A model generated the notes under the pieces. The model saw only the letters and a list, made by a program, of their open reading frames with translations, ran no database searches and had not been told where the DNA came from. Source: Hofstenia miamia (taxonomy: Eukaryota; Xenacoelomorpha; Acoela; Hofsteniidae). From it: DNA of 52,836 nucleotides. The stretch is taken from the NCBI GenBank assembly GCA_900660155.1, contig CABFPE010000190.1, positions 213,007 through 265,842 on the forward strand, in the 5' to 3' direction. The position numbers and the translations under genes are program-made. Positions 21,406 to 32,951 of this stretch are shown piece after piece. Position 1 is the stretch's first letter, and every line of letters starts with the position of its first letter.

Positions 21406-22052
21406 ATAACAGCTTGATATCTTGCATGAGCATGCTGCTCCATACCATCAGCAAAGCAATGGCATAGTAGAACAACTAAATAAACCTTTAATTAAACTAA
21501 TTCACATCACTACTTCCAGAGTGGGATGCAAATATTGGAGATACATACTTCCCCACATTAAATACTTTCACAATACTAGTGTTGACTCTTACACCTTTCA
21601 AAGTGACATATGGTCATAAAGCCAATACACCACTAGCAATAATGTACAAGCAGTACAAACCACTACCTAAAAACAATTACATCAAAGACCTGATGCAACA
21701 ACTCCAGGAAATACATGAAACCATTTGCATGTTCAATAAGAAAAGCTTTGTCCACCAAATATGCAATTATAACAAGAACATATATGGCCAACCCCATCAA
21801 GTCAGATTCAAAGTTTACTCATTTACTCCAGTACAGACTACTGATGACAAACAAATACATAAGCTTGCAACATCCTGGACCAGTCCACACACAATTACAA
21901 AAGTGTTAGAGCATAATAACTACATTTTTGATTACAGTACAACTAGAAATTTCCAATCACTACATAGAACTATCAAAGATATAGAACATACAACAATTAA
22001 CAACAAACATGAATTCCAAATCATAAATAATGACAATAAGACTTTTACATGA
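21406..22052 (+). pseudogene. Element B integrase, core end and C-terminus
   Basis: The first codons read N-S-L-I-S, matching the post-Asp helix of the element A core, followed by a small deletion and frame change. The H-Q-Q-S-N-G-I-V-E-Q-L-N box at about 21445-21480 keeps the catalytic Glu that element A has lost. A frame change at about 21590 leads into 21579-22052, with T-P-F-K-V-T-Y-G, a Lys-rich helix, L-A-T-S-W and a terminal R-T-I-K-D-I segment. The core start, including the first two Asps, is absent. Confidence 0.75.
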
Positions 22053-22500
22053 ATGCCTAAGCTAGATGAACTTGCCTAAATGCAAAGCATGAACAAAAAA
22101 CACAATTAATCCCACAGACTGGGATCTCAATCTTAATTTTCTTTTTAGCCCTCAATTGAATGAAGTGAACTCTGTCCAAACACTCCAGCAGCAAGAGCAG
22201 CACTCCTCATTACTCTAATTGTTGTTGCAAAATCAAACACTCACACTGAACTAGGAGTCCACCTTTGCATCCATCACATAGGTTGGTGGAAACAACACAC
22301 CTATTTCAGGAGCAATAGCCCAATCACTACCAACACACTCACATGTTGGAGCTTTGAACCCTTCATCCTCTCCATTGTACAGCTTGGAGAGCAAAGGCAT
22401 TTCAAGTGGTCATTCAACCTTGCCAAGCACCTACCTGTGGTACAGCTTGGGTAGCCATCTCACAGAGGGGTCTGACATGGACATTGAACATTGATAAATG
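22053..22500 (+). other. Pol-ORF3 spacer of element B
   Basis: No long frame. It occupies the same position as the repeat-bearing linkers of A and C. It is Ser/Pro/Gln-codon rich in short frames and may hold the decayed N-terminal extension of the third ORF. Confidence 0.4.
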
Positions 22501-22504
22501 AAAA

Positions 22505-25500
22505 TTGGAAACTAGTATTACTGAGGAGACAGTGTTAAAACCATTTGTTTTACAACAATCTAAGAAATGTCAGCATTGTTCATGCTCCCCCTTAGTTCTG
22601 GATCTTCACAGAGATCTGCCTCTCAGCAATACTCACTGGAATAGCAGCAACAATATCATGCTCATCTTTCATATATTGGATCTGAGGCTTTACATCCTTA
22701 CTTTATTGCCACTAGAACTGCACATTGCATTTCCAAATCTCAGCTACCTTTGGAGACAAAACTGTTCATTAACAAACAATTGGATACTTCTAATCACAAA
22801 GTTAGTTGTTCTGTTCTACCTTATCTTATAGATGTAGAAAACGATCCAGCTATCAACACTCTTATTTTTTATATGCATCAGATGCATTAAGTGATGAACC
22901 ACGCCTACTATCACGGTACTGTTCATACTATTTTCAAAACAGAATTTCATCTTACCAATTTTCATTGTTTACTAACTTACAAGGACAATCTAATTATGCA
23001 ATCTGAAGTTAATCTTTCTCTGGAAAACTTATTATTTATTTATTTCATTAAAACTGAAGAACTTTCTGATACAAAACTGATAGAGAAAATATCTCTAGCC
23101 TATAAACTGGCTAAAGCTTTGAAAATTAAATTTACTATTCTTGTTCTGGATACCAAGCAATCTCACTTAGTTTGAACTTAAACTTAGCTTGGATAATTTC
23201 TTTATTCTTTGCCCTACTAACTTTGCTGTTCATAGCTTACCAAATAAAAAATCCCCCCTACTGTTGCATTAATTCACATGGATTTGTTCTTACACAGAAT
23301 TTGCCCAAGGCATCACATCATGGTTGAGAAATGCTTTGCAGTAGACATCTTATTACAGGCACAGTCATATGAACTTATCATGGAACAACCTACTCCTGCT
23401 ACCATTACCAAAATACATGTAAGCTTTGCTTTTTCTCAATCAGTCAACATGTTAAATGATATCACCAGTATCTGGACTAATATCAAAGCTGATTGTCCAA
23501 CTGAAAACAACTGGCCTTGCATCAACACATCATCACCATCTGGCAAATATCACTACTCTGGAGAAAGACTATTGCATAATATTGAACAAAGTCTAACTAC
23601 TCAGGATCAAACTGATTTTAGGAAGGCTTTCTTCAAAGAATCATGAGCACCAAACGTCAATGGAAAATCAGCAGTCTGGTTTATCACTATATATTTAACT
23701 GAAGACCCCAAGTTAAAATTTCTAATATCTCACAAAACTTGTGACTCCATCTGAAAAAGCAAATTGCATGAAATCTTTGTCATTCCTATCTCTGTAAAAT
23801 TAAATAATTGGCTTTTGTTTGAAATGGTGCTACTTATGTCACTACAAGGTAAACAAGCCCAACCTGCTAATCTTCTTGAGAAGTATTATTCTTGCATCAT
23901 TAATAAGGACTAACCCCTCAGGTCTTTACCAATAACACTGATCAGCAATAAACTCACAATCACATCCAGAGATAGTCATATGCTTTCTGACACCAGCAAG
24001 AAATACATGTGGGGAGATACCTGTGACACAAAGTTGTTCTCTCTCTCAGATACCTGCACACCACTGTCATTGACACATCTCATTCACCACCAACAACATT
24101 TGATGCTTGATTATTACAACAAATCCAGCAAATATCTTTTGGTAATTAAAACCTACCACAGCAGACATTATCCAGAAAGTCCTTTACAACATTTTGACAA
24201 CTACGTTGAAATATTGCAAAGACAGACCAAAATGCATCCCTATAGAAATTCTGGAACAAGCTATCCAATCACCACAGCAACTGCAAATCAATGATGAGAT
24301 ACCTCTAATACCATGCCACCAAGCTATTATCAAAGAAAATAACCTTGAAAAACTCAGTGCCAAACTACTACCTCCAACACCCAAATGGGTTAAAACTGAC
24401 ATATCAACCTATCTCATATGTGTCATGAAAGCAACGCCTGTTGATGCAAATATTGTCAATCACCAGTACAACTTCATAAAATAAACCAATATTATCTCAT
24501 ACATGAAAACTTGTTTTACAGAAGCATGATCTAAAACTGATATTGCTCTCTTACTTAAGCCACATTCACAACTAGCCTTCAACATGGAATATACAACCTT
24601 CAAATTTGACTTGTTAGACCACAATCAAATCCGTACATCCTCATTACAGCTCTGATAACCTATGGAAGCACATAGTTTGCACACAGGTGAACTATCCTGT
24701 TGCCATAGGTATTGCCAAATTGGACATCACCCTGACAACCAATATCTCAGTGGAAGAGGCAATTGAAACAGAAAACAATTACTGTATCCTGAGCCCACTC
24801 ATCCACACTGCTATTATACAACCAGCATGGATATCAGCTCACAAGAAAACACATCATGTACACATCCTGCTACCTGAAGAGGATCAGTATATCAACAATC
24901 TAGGCAACCTCATCATGACTTCAAACTCAGAAAAATACAAGCAGAGCTGACAAAATTAATTCAAAATGATGACACCTCACATCTCTATGCTGATGGTAAT
25001 GTGAAACTAGATTATGTTTTCCAAAATGGTAAACCTGTAGCCAATCAAATTGATCATCTCAAACACTCCCTCACTAAGCTTCTGTCTAAACCTGTTATCC
25101 TATTTTCTGGGATGAACAATCTCCTTTGGACAAATTTAATTCAAATGATGCTTAAATATTATGATGTAACAAAATGCTTTGAAATTATTACAATGATGTG
25201 AGCCAAAATCAATGATCCTGAACTAATTAAAGAGGTGATACTTAATGAACACATATCAATTTACTTTGATGAGGTTAAATCTCATACTAACCTATACTCT
25301 GACATCAATACTTGCATGATGCTACTCATGTCTCTAAAAGGATTATGTTTCTACTACAAGTTCTATAATATCCAGAAAGATCAATTCACTGTGAAATGCC
25401 TTACCTATATCTACACATATGCTCAACCCAAAGTTTTACAAATTTACCAAAACTCTTACAACTGAACTGGAATTGATTAGCTATGCAACCCACTCAACTG

Positions 25501-25601
25501 AATTTTCAGATATCTTATCTTGGAGTGATCCAAGTGCTATTTCACTGTTACAATATGCTCAAAAACTCACACAATCAGACATTGTCAAACTAGTGGATTA
25601 A
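22505..25601 (+). pseudogene. Element B third ORF (degenerate DEDDh exonuclease-like)
   Basis: Many short frames (22891-23175, 23278-23646, 23980-24294, 24194-24484, 24687-24950, 25001-25201, 25235-25465, 25419-25601) collectively match the third ORFs of A and C. Shared blocks: V-S-F-A-F-S-Q-S (about 23420), W-P-C-I, N-W-L-L (about 23810), S-K-K-Y-M-W-G (about 23995), Q-L-A-F-N-M-E-Y (24569-24592), N-Y-P-V-A-I, V-I-L-F-S-G-M-N-N-L-L-W (about 25094-25132), Y-Y-D-V-T-K-C-F-E-I-I-T-M, and the C-terminal L-S-W-S-D. At the three predicted exonuclease Asp sites this copy has Asn (24581-24583, 25118-25120, and S-D-I-N at about 25300-25310), and the predicted His is lost. It would have no nuclease activity. 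Confidence 0.55.
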
Positions 25602-25624
25602 CAATAGCCCAGCTTAGGGGGGCA

Positions 25625-26390
25625 TATGGCATCAACTACTGCAATACAAACATTTTCATATTTAGTAATTTGAAATTAATAAATAATAAATTGTACAATA
25701 TTTACATGAATTTGTACCTGCCTTGATTGACATTTTATGTGTTAGACAATCTGTGTTATTTTTGAATGTTTAAATTTTCTGCCACACACAATTTCTAATA
25801 TTAGTTATTACATTGCAAAAGGTCATGAGACACCTGCTAGTATTTATTGTATGCTTTAATGCTACTTTTTGTTTATAGAGTGTGTTCTTTTATGTTTAAA
25901 TACTTCACTTTTTGTTGGCAAAGTTATAGATTTTACTCAAACTTTACAACTTGTTGCATATGTTATTTCTTTAAAATGCTTTTCTAAATTATCTGATTGT
26001 TGCTGGGGGTGCCTTTTTCAGGTAAAGCTTTACAAGTTCATCACTACAGCACTTTGGCAGGTTTAGGAATAGGGCTTTACACAACTGCTTGTCATTCATT
26101 ATGCTTTATATTTTATTGGAGCACCTAAATTGCATGAGCTGAGGCCTGCACTGAGTTTAGGTATATTAGCACATAGGGTACACTTTGCACCCAAGAACTT
26201 ATAGGGCTTCTCTCTTTCTTTATTTAAATTAGGGCTCCTGTCTAACATGACTCTTACTAATAAGGTTCTCTGTTTCAGGTCAGCCAAATGTCGCCATTCT
26301 CCCTTTCCTTACCTGATCTCCCAGCTACCTTTAACTTTTAGTAGGGATAGGCTCATTTAGCTCTGGAGTCAGTCTGTTAATTATTGAGAC
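25625..26390 (+). repeat. 3' LTR-like region of element B
   Basis: Begins just after the polypurine tract at TATGGCATC. An AATAAA signal lies at 25678-25683. The right end is not determined, because no second copy in the same orientation is present. Part of it (about 25900-26320) matches, inverted and diverged, 40140-40590, sharing GCACCCAAGAA, TTAGGGCTC and TTTCAGGTCAGC. That supports a dispersed repeat such as an LTR. Small open frames inside are probably noncoding. Confidence 0.5.
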
Positions 26391-27469
26391 ATCAGAAAAT
26401 CCTGGTGTTTATCAATGCATATTTCCATGCCAATGCCACAATATGTTAAGGGAATATTTTGTAATTCTGAATAAAAAATAAGAGGATTGGAATTCAAAAT
26501 ATGCCATGAAAGAAGATAATTAAGTATTGTAAATATACATTAAAGAATAATTAGCTTTTCATATTGTGCACAAATGAGAAGCTGAAGTATTTTGTTTCAT
26601 AACAAAATTTTATGCACATACCAATAAGGGTTAATGTATTACATTTCAATAATTATTATTGCTAAGGATAATTAAATTGTTCATTTAAATCAATACAACT
26701 GCATCACCAGATAACAAGGTTTTCCACTTCCAATCATCATCAATCCAACCTGCTTCATTATCTTCCATAGAGACTGCCATTCCATCAGCTCATGCATTGT
26801 GAGCTCAAGTGTTGTTTTGAAGTTTATATATACTGTGTGGTGCTAGCCAACAATTTACTAGCATTCTTTATTTATATATGCCAAATGTCTATACATATAA
26901 TAGAACATCATGCCTTAAACCATTACAAATTATTTTTTGTTGTTGTGTTGAGCTTGTTTTTCTATCTAATGGGTTCTACATGTGCAACTCCTCACCCACA
27001 ATGGCTAAGTTCTCAGACATATTATACCTTATGAAACTCTTAAAATGAAATTGAATTATTGTGATGATTTTAACTTAAGTATCTTAAGGAAAATTCTAAA
27101 ATTTGAGTTTTGAGAAGAATAGGAGTACATTATTAGATCCAGGTCCCTCTAGAGAATCAAAACCCAACCACATAGGAAGAAAGTAATATCACTGATTGAG
27201 AGAAACTACTTCTGAGTCATTTTAAATAAGAAGTAATATGGAAACTTAAATTAGTAAAAAGGTTTTTGACACAATTGAGAACATATCTATACTAAGGGGG
27301 TTTAATTCTATCTACCCTGCAGAAGATGTGACATGGTAACAACTACTTGCAAGTGCAATGCCATATGTAGTAGGGGACAATACAATAATTAACCAATCAC
27401 AATGCTTACTTTCCTGGAGTACCACTATTTTAGTGCAACACATTATGGGAGCATAAATTGATGGCACAA
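26391..27469. other. Intergenic DNA, no gene supported
   Basis: AT-rich. An 80-codon plus-strand frame at 26792-27034 includes a hydrophobic stretch but has no recognisable domain and no neighbour context. No repeat was identified. Confidence 0.45.
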
Positions 27470-28309
27470 TGAACTTGATCAAATTCTACTTGTTTACCAA
27501 GATGATCCATGTTCATGACAACCTACTTTCTGTGTGGAGTGACAAATTCTACTATTTGTTTATGCTGCAAAAGATATTCTAACAAAGACTTCAACTCATT
27601 TGATAACGCCCCTAAAAGTGGAAGACCAACATGATCTTCAACAGACAACAACATTCAGCAAATTGAAGCACTCATTGATGGTTATCATCACATCTCTATC
27701 CATAATTTGCATTACCTGTCAGCACTTAGCATTGTCAAAATCTATTATATTCTAAAAGATTAGCTCTAACCCCATAGTGTTTTTTTATATAGGTGCTCTA
27801 CCAAGTATCAGATAATGTCAATTTGAAATGTGTACAGTGTGCAAAATCCATTATCAAACTGTTTGATCATTTGGGTGACTATATGTATGACCTTTACACT
27901 GTTGAAGAAGAAATGATTGTTCACTTTGACGAATTACCTACAAAATGAGGCTGCTATGTTTATTTAAAGAATTTGAGAAAGACTACTATTAGCATCATTG
28001 AGAGGAAAACTACAATAAAAATTTATGTTGTCAATTGCATTCACTTCTAACCAACACTTTGTGTCAACACTTACCCATCTGGCTCATTTATGGACTCAGA
28101 AGCAGTAAATAAGAAAAACATGTTATAAAAGGCATATAATCTGATCCACAATAGACAATTACATTGCCAGATGTCATGCATTATGCAACATAATTTGAAT
28201 TTTTCCATAAACACAATATAAATTTGATAAAACAGAGTCCAGAATCACCAAACCTAAATTTACTTAATTAATGGGTGAATTCAAAAATCAAAGACTATCT
28301 GTGAGATAA
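27470..28309 (+). pseudogene. Decayed mariner-type transposase
   Basis: Broken frames read a helix-turn-helix region with A-P-K-S-G-R-P-T followed by a T-D-N-N-I-Q-Q-I-E-A-L-I segment (about 27600-27680), the classic mariner N-terminal pattern. Further on come I-V-H-F-D-E (about 27920), corresponding to the first catalytic region, and Q-S-P-E-S-P-N-L-N-L-L (about 28225-28260), corresponding to the final catalytic region. Stops and indels interrupt throughout. It ends where retroelement C inserted, so C may have truncated it. Confidence 0.55.
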
Positions 28310-29457
28310 TGTAACATCCTCTACCAGGCATTATTACTATTTGTCTCTTGTTACTGCATAACATTAGTCATATCTCTGTGGGTAGGGATTTACCTGTTGC
28401 ATACTGCTTGGCTGTTGTTTTGTTAACAAAAAGTAAACTAGAATTAACCATTCACTATTTAGGTGATGAAGCCATGCAGTAATCTATCCAATGATCAATG
28501 ATGGGCATCTGCTTAAAGCTGATCTCCACATCCAGTTTCACCCTTTCCTTTGGTGTTCCATTTGGTTGAGTGCCACAACTCAGCTCATCAATACAGTTTA
28601 TGTGTATCCTATCCTAGCTCAGTGCATACTCACTACATGACACAATTTGACTTAAAATCTTTTTTGTAAAAGTGTTCTATCTATTCACAACCTCACTTGT
28701 TACTAGCCACTCATTCAATACTACATGTAGCCATTCCCAAAATATATTGGCATTTCTAAATATATTAGTTTTGAACAGCTTCCTAACTTACATTTATAAT
28801 TTAATACATGTACAGTCACTTTATCAGTCATTTATTGGTCATTAATTTGGATCTAAAATAATATTAGTATATTTCCTAAGTTTCAGTCATCCAACTGTTT
28901 GTTGACAGTTAATTATTTTAATACATGTAGTAAGTGATTGCTAGTTGACTAATCAAGAGAAAAACCCCTACACCTAACCTATGTGCACTTTCACAGTCTG
29001 GCACAGGGACCCTTGAATTGTTCTTTGTGATGGATCCAGACCACTACTAAACACCACTAGATTAGCTCAACATCATATTAAATATTCAAACCATTATAGT
29101 AGAACAAAATAAGAATTCTGAATAAAATTCTTTATCAATTGCTTACAATGTTTAGTTCCTATTTATAGTACATTCAGAAAAGTACCTTTCAATTCAAATT
29201 TAAACTTTTTGTCTGCCAAGATGGCGGCTAAAAATAATGGAAGTGAATTGTGCCCTTGCTTTGTCAAAAGTATTTTTATTAACAGATACTAATCTCTCTT
29301 TTTTGACACATGTTATTTCTTGGTCGCATAATACAAATAAATCTAAATTAATCTAATTGATCTAAATACAATATTTCTAATCATTGTTTCTTCTATCTTA
29401 TTTCCATTCTGCCCAGCATTTGCAGCTTATTTTTGATTTATCTTGGATGATGCTACA
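28310..29457 (-). repeat. 3' LTR of element C
   Basis: TGTAACATCC...GATGCTACA on the plus strand, about 97% identical by eye to 37670-38818. It contains CCAAGATGGCGGC at 29216-29228. The purine run GAGGAGGGCG precedes it on the minus strand (29458-29467). Confidence 0.9.
29216..29228. promoter_or_regulatory. YY1-type motif in the element C 3' LTR
   Basis: CCAAGATGGCGGC matches the core YY1 consensus (AAGATGGCGGC). The same bases occur at 38577-38589 in the other LTR, and as CCAAGATGGCTGC at 48426-48438 in the solo LTR. YY1 sites near start sites direct transcription initiation in animals; use here is inference. Confidence 0.45.
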
Positions 29458-29631
29458 CGCCCTCCTCAGCTTGCATTATTTTTAGCACAGCTTGCTCTCC
29501 ATGTACCAAAGTGTCTGCCTTCCAGATTATCAATTCCGCCTGTTGGTCAGCCCACGTGGTTTTTTCAAATTTGTCTTGTTTTGTCATCTTTAAGACTGTG
29601 TCTCATTCAGTTGTCACTGTATTAGCATATT

Positions 29632-32596
29632 TTAGGAATTTTGTTTCTGGAATGTCCTTGGTTTTGGCATATTCTCTTGTAGTTTGTTAATTTTCTGCAA
29701 GAATATTTCATAGTATTTCTGATATAGTTGTTTCTCTTTAATTCCTATCATCAATGTGATCTGTGCATCAGCTCTGCTCATATGGGCTAAATCTTCCCTG
29801 ATCTGATTGTCTGGGTAGAAGAACATGAATACTTTTCTTAAATTGCAGGTGTTTGCTATGTCTTTATAAAAGAAGCTAATGTTGTCTCTTACTTCTTGCT
29901 TGGTTATGTTTTTGGGATTGTTCTTGTTGATCCACATCATCATGACAATTTTGACTCTTTTTGTGACATTTTAGTAGTGATACTTCCTCTCCCAGATGTC
30001 TGTCCATATAATGTCATTCACTCTGGAGAATAGCATTACTGCTTTTGGAGTTCAACTTTCTATTTCTTTCCTAAGATCTTGGAGTTGTATGTTAATGGGT
30101 CTCCCTTGTGTATACAGTTGATATGGCATTATTGTGCCTTTGATGTAGACCCTCTCTCTGTTATGGTTTTTAGCATTATTTCTTTCAACTTTTTATAGTT
30201 GTCACATTCTATTATTGCTTTCTCCTTTTTCTCCATATTCACGTATGATTTGTGTTCATGAAGAAATGTTTTCACAACTTTGACTTCTTTTGGTAGTCTC
30301 CATTGTGGGAGGACCATTGGTATTCCAATAGTCTCTGGTGGTGTGCAGATCAGGATCTTTGTTTCTATTTGCCTTTCAATGTGTGGGTATGAACCTTCTG
30401 TTGTTGGTGCCATTGCTAAGCCTATTGTAGTGGGGTAGTTCATTTTTGCTTCTGGGATGGTATTCCAGAATGCTTGTGTTAATCCCCTTCTACTTAGTTT
30501 TAGTTGTATTTCTTCTTTGATGTCTATTCTTGCTGTTATACATTCAACATCTACTGCTAATTGATTGTATGGCTTTAGTAGTTCTTCCAGTTCCATTCAC
30601 ATAAATGCTTCTGTGAACATGAGCTTCATTGTTGCCACCATTTGTTGTTCTCTAATATTTTGGAAGTTCCTCTCTTTGATATCTCTGGCTTCTCTGGTGA
30701 CTTTGATCTCGACTAGAAACTATTCATTGTCTGTGTCTATCCATTCTATTGTTCTTGCTGGGCTGATTTCTCCCCATTTTTCTATGTTTATCCTATTGAT
30801 TGTCTGCTGGGTTTTCAGAGATAACAGTAGTTGTGAAGATGTTAACAACTTCTCTTCTTCCATCATTTCTGCTTGAGTTTTCATGACCATCTCACAGACC
30901 TCCACTGGTTCTGTTTTTCCTCCTTGTTTCATCATTTCCGTGCTTCATATGATTTTTTTGAATGTACACCATGGACTATCTCATTAATATTTTTCCATTT
31001 CACAGTCGAGAATTTCTGCACATCTTTTGTATTAATGTTTTCCTGATTTCTTCTGTGCTTGCTAGTTTCCATTTAATGATTTTTCTTGTCGTTATCCATG
31101 GTTGATGTTCCATTTGTTTTGTTCATGTCTCAGATGTCACTCCCCACATATATTTATGTCTCAGATGTCACTCCCCACATATATTTCTTCATGAGTTCAT
31201 CAAATATTGTAATTTTGCTCAGACATATCCCTGTCTTGTTAGCTATATCTATTATTGACATTTTTCCCATTGGACTCTCATTCATTATCATTTGGCTGAG
31301 TATCTTTTCCATTATTTGTACTGGCTTCTCCGATCTGTTCAGTGACTCCAGCCTTCCAGTGTGACCTTTTAATAGCCAGTTTTTTGTTTGCACATTGATT
31401 GGGGCTATTGCTATATCAAATTTTTTTGCTTTTCCTAGCTTATGTCAGATGTGATGTGAGATCAGAAGTTTCAGTTCTGCCTCTTCAGTTGTAAATATTG
31501 CCAATATCCAAGCCATTGTTCTATAGCATATCTCTGGTGCATTTTTCTCTTCAAATATTAACTGTTTAAAATCTTTTTTTGTGTTTAGCTCATAGGCTTT
31601 GTTTACCTCTGTTAGTGTTATTTCTACCAATTTGTGAAATTTTTGTGATGGCACCTCGATTTTTATTTCTGGCCAACTTTCCTCCACTTTTTGTTGCAAT
31701 TTCATGTTTTTCAATATCTTTTGGATCTGTTGTAGGTGCTCTTGTCATTGTGTCAGACTACATTTTATGAATAGCATGTTGGCCTTCTCTATGCCATCTG
31801 TGTCTGTTGTTAGCTCAATCATTTTTGTTTGTTTATAGAGGTTGATCACAATGCATGGATCTACCATTATTCTGTAGATTTGTGCCCAGTAGTCTATTTG
31901 TAGATCAAATCATATTAATTCTGGGATTGTTGTGCTTCTTGGTGTTCTCTCCCAGGGGAAGATGTTTTCAGTTTGCATGCATGCTTCTTGTAGGTGTTCA
32001 GGGATGTCTTTGTTTGTTGACACTGTGATGATTACTACTCTCATTTTCTGTACTTTTGCCATTCTTAATGTTTCATCAATCTTCTTTTCCAGGTTTTTTG
32101 TATATTCCTTATGCTTCAATATATGTATGATTGTGAGGTTTTCCTCATCCTTGTTTATTTCTGGTATCTCTACTATTTTCTCTTTGTACACCATTATGGT
32201 TTGTGTTGTTTCCAGTGTAAAGTCATCATCAAATATGATGTGCACTGTGTTTTGCACATATGGTCTCTCCAGTGTTTCGTTCATCTCCTGTGGGTAGCTT
32301 ATAATCACATTTACTTTTGGTCTATTATTGGCATTGAGCACTATCAGTAGATTTTTTCCTTTGATTTTTGCAACTTTCCATATATGTGCTTTTGTTTCTG
32401 TGGATAGTTTTGCAAATGCATTGTAGCAAATTCTCAATGTTCTGATAAAGTAGGGATGTAGAGTTTCTCCATCAATTTTGGACATCTGTTTCTCTCTCTC
32501 TCTAGATTGTATGGTTCTCTCTGAGGTGGTTTCTGAGGAGGCATGTAGCTGGGTCATCCTTAATGGTAATTTGCTGGTGCTTGGTTCACAGTCCAT
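29632..32596 (-). pseudogene. Element C third ORF: unknown N-terminal domain plus DEDDh exonuclease-like domain
   Basis: The ATG at 32594-32596 opens about 228 codons (to 31910). Further pieces are 31445-31714, 31154-31393, 30129-30596 and 29632-29943, with stops between. Shared blocks: G-E-T-L-H-P-Y-F-I; W-P-E-I; N-W-L-L; K-K-Y-M-W-G (about 31170-31190); Q-L-A-V-D-V-E-C (Asp 30549-30551, Glu 30543-30545); A-F-W-N-T-I and N-Y-P-T-T-I; M-L-F-S-R-V-N-D-I-I-W (Asp 30013-30015); A-H-M-S-R-A-D-A (His 29782-29784, Asp 29767-29769). All five residues expected of a DEDDh 3'-5' exonuclease are present in order, with the exact H-x4-D spacing. The motif I to II gap is about 178 residues counted in nucleotides, longer than in typical members, so an inserted segment is likely. 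This is the best-preserved copy for the nuclease motifs. The function of the N-terminal half is unknown. Confidence 0.55.
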
Positions 32597-32951
32597 GGGC
32601 TGTGAATCTGTGCTGATTGTTTCTACTGATTTGTCCTTGAATCAGCTCACAGTTACTCCTATTGGCACTTGACCAGTTGTGGTTCCTGTGGGGATAGCAT
32701 CAGCCTTGAATTGCTTTCACATCTCCATGGTTCTTCCACCACCTAAACCTTCCCCTGCAACTCCCAGTGTCTCACTGCCCTTGAATCAGCGTCATGGACT
32801 CTCAGAAGGAAAGTTGAGCTGAGCACCAGTTTTCTGTGTGCACTTGAATTGGTGGTGCAGATCCCTGGTGGGAGAGGCTTTTTGTCCGTTGGTCTTGCTG
32901 CCCTTGAATCAGCCTTGGGGACTACTAGGACGCCTTCTCACTCTACTTCAT
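32597..32951 (-). repeat. Pol-ORF3 linker of element C with degenerate tandem repeat
   Basis: The phrase CCTTGAATCAGC or a variant recurs at about 32633, 32703, 32779, 32843, 32901 and 32986, spaced 58-85 bases. It sits between the pol stop (32952) and the third-ORF start, where element A has its own, unrelated tandem repeat. Similar phrases (CCTTGAGTTGGCC, CCTTGAGTCGACC) recur near 34852 and 34902. Confidence 0.45.

Larger units (their letters stand above)
21406..26390 (+). mobile_element. LTR retrotransposon B, 5'-truncated
   Basis: Plus-strand relative of A. It starts abruptly inside integrase at the right edge of A, and continues through the integrase C-terminus, a 0.45-kb spacer, the third ORF, a polypurine tract (TTAGGGGGGCA, 25614-25624) and a 3' LTR-like stretch. 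The right boundary is approximate. No primer-binding site, gag, protease or RT of B follows in order; a decayed RT on the same strand at 8.9-9.3 kb might belong to it. Confidence 0.65.

Noticed and set aside
22505..25601. Third ORF N-terminal half as a captured viral nucleoprotein.
   Set aside because: The K-K-Y-M-W-G region hinted at it, but I could not name a family or match defining residues, so no claim is made.
25869..26287. Small genes right of element B.
   Set aside because: They lie inside an LTR-like dispersed repeat and have no domains.
29219..29290. Short ORF beginning at AAGATGGCGGC in the LTR.
   Set aside because: Short, with an early stop, and on the strand opposite to the element; a regulatory motif explains the conservation better.
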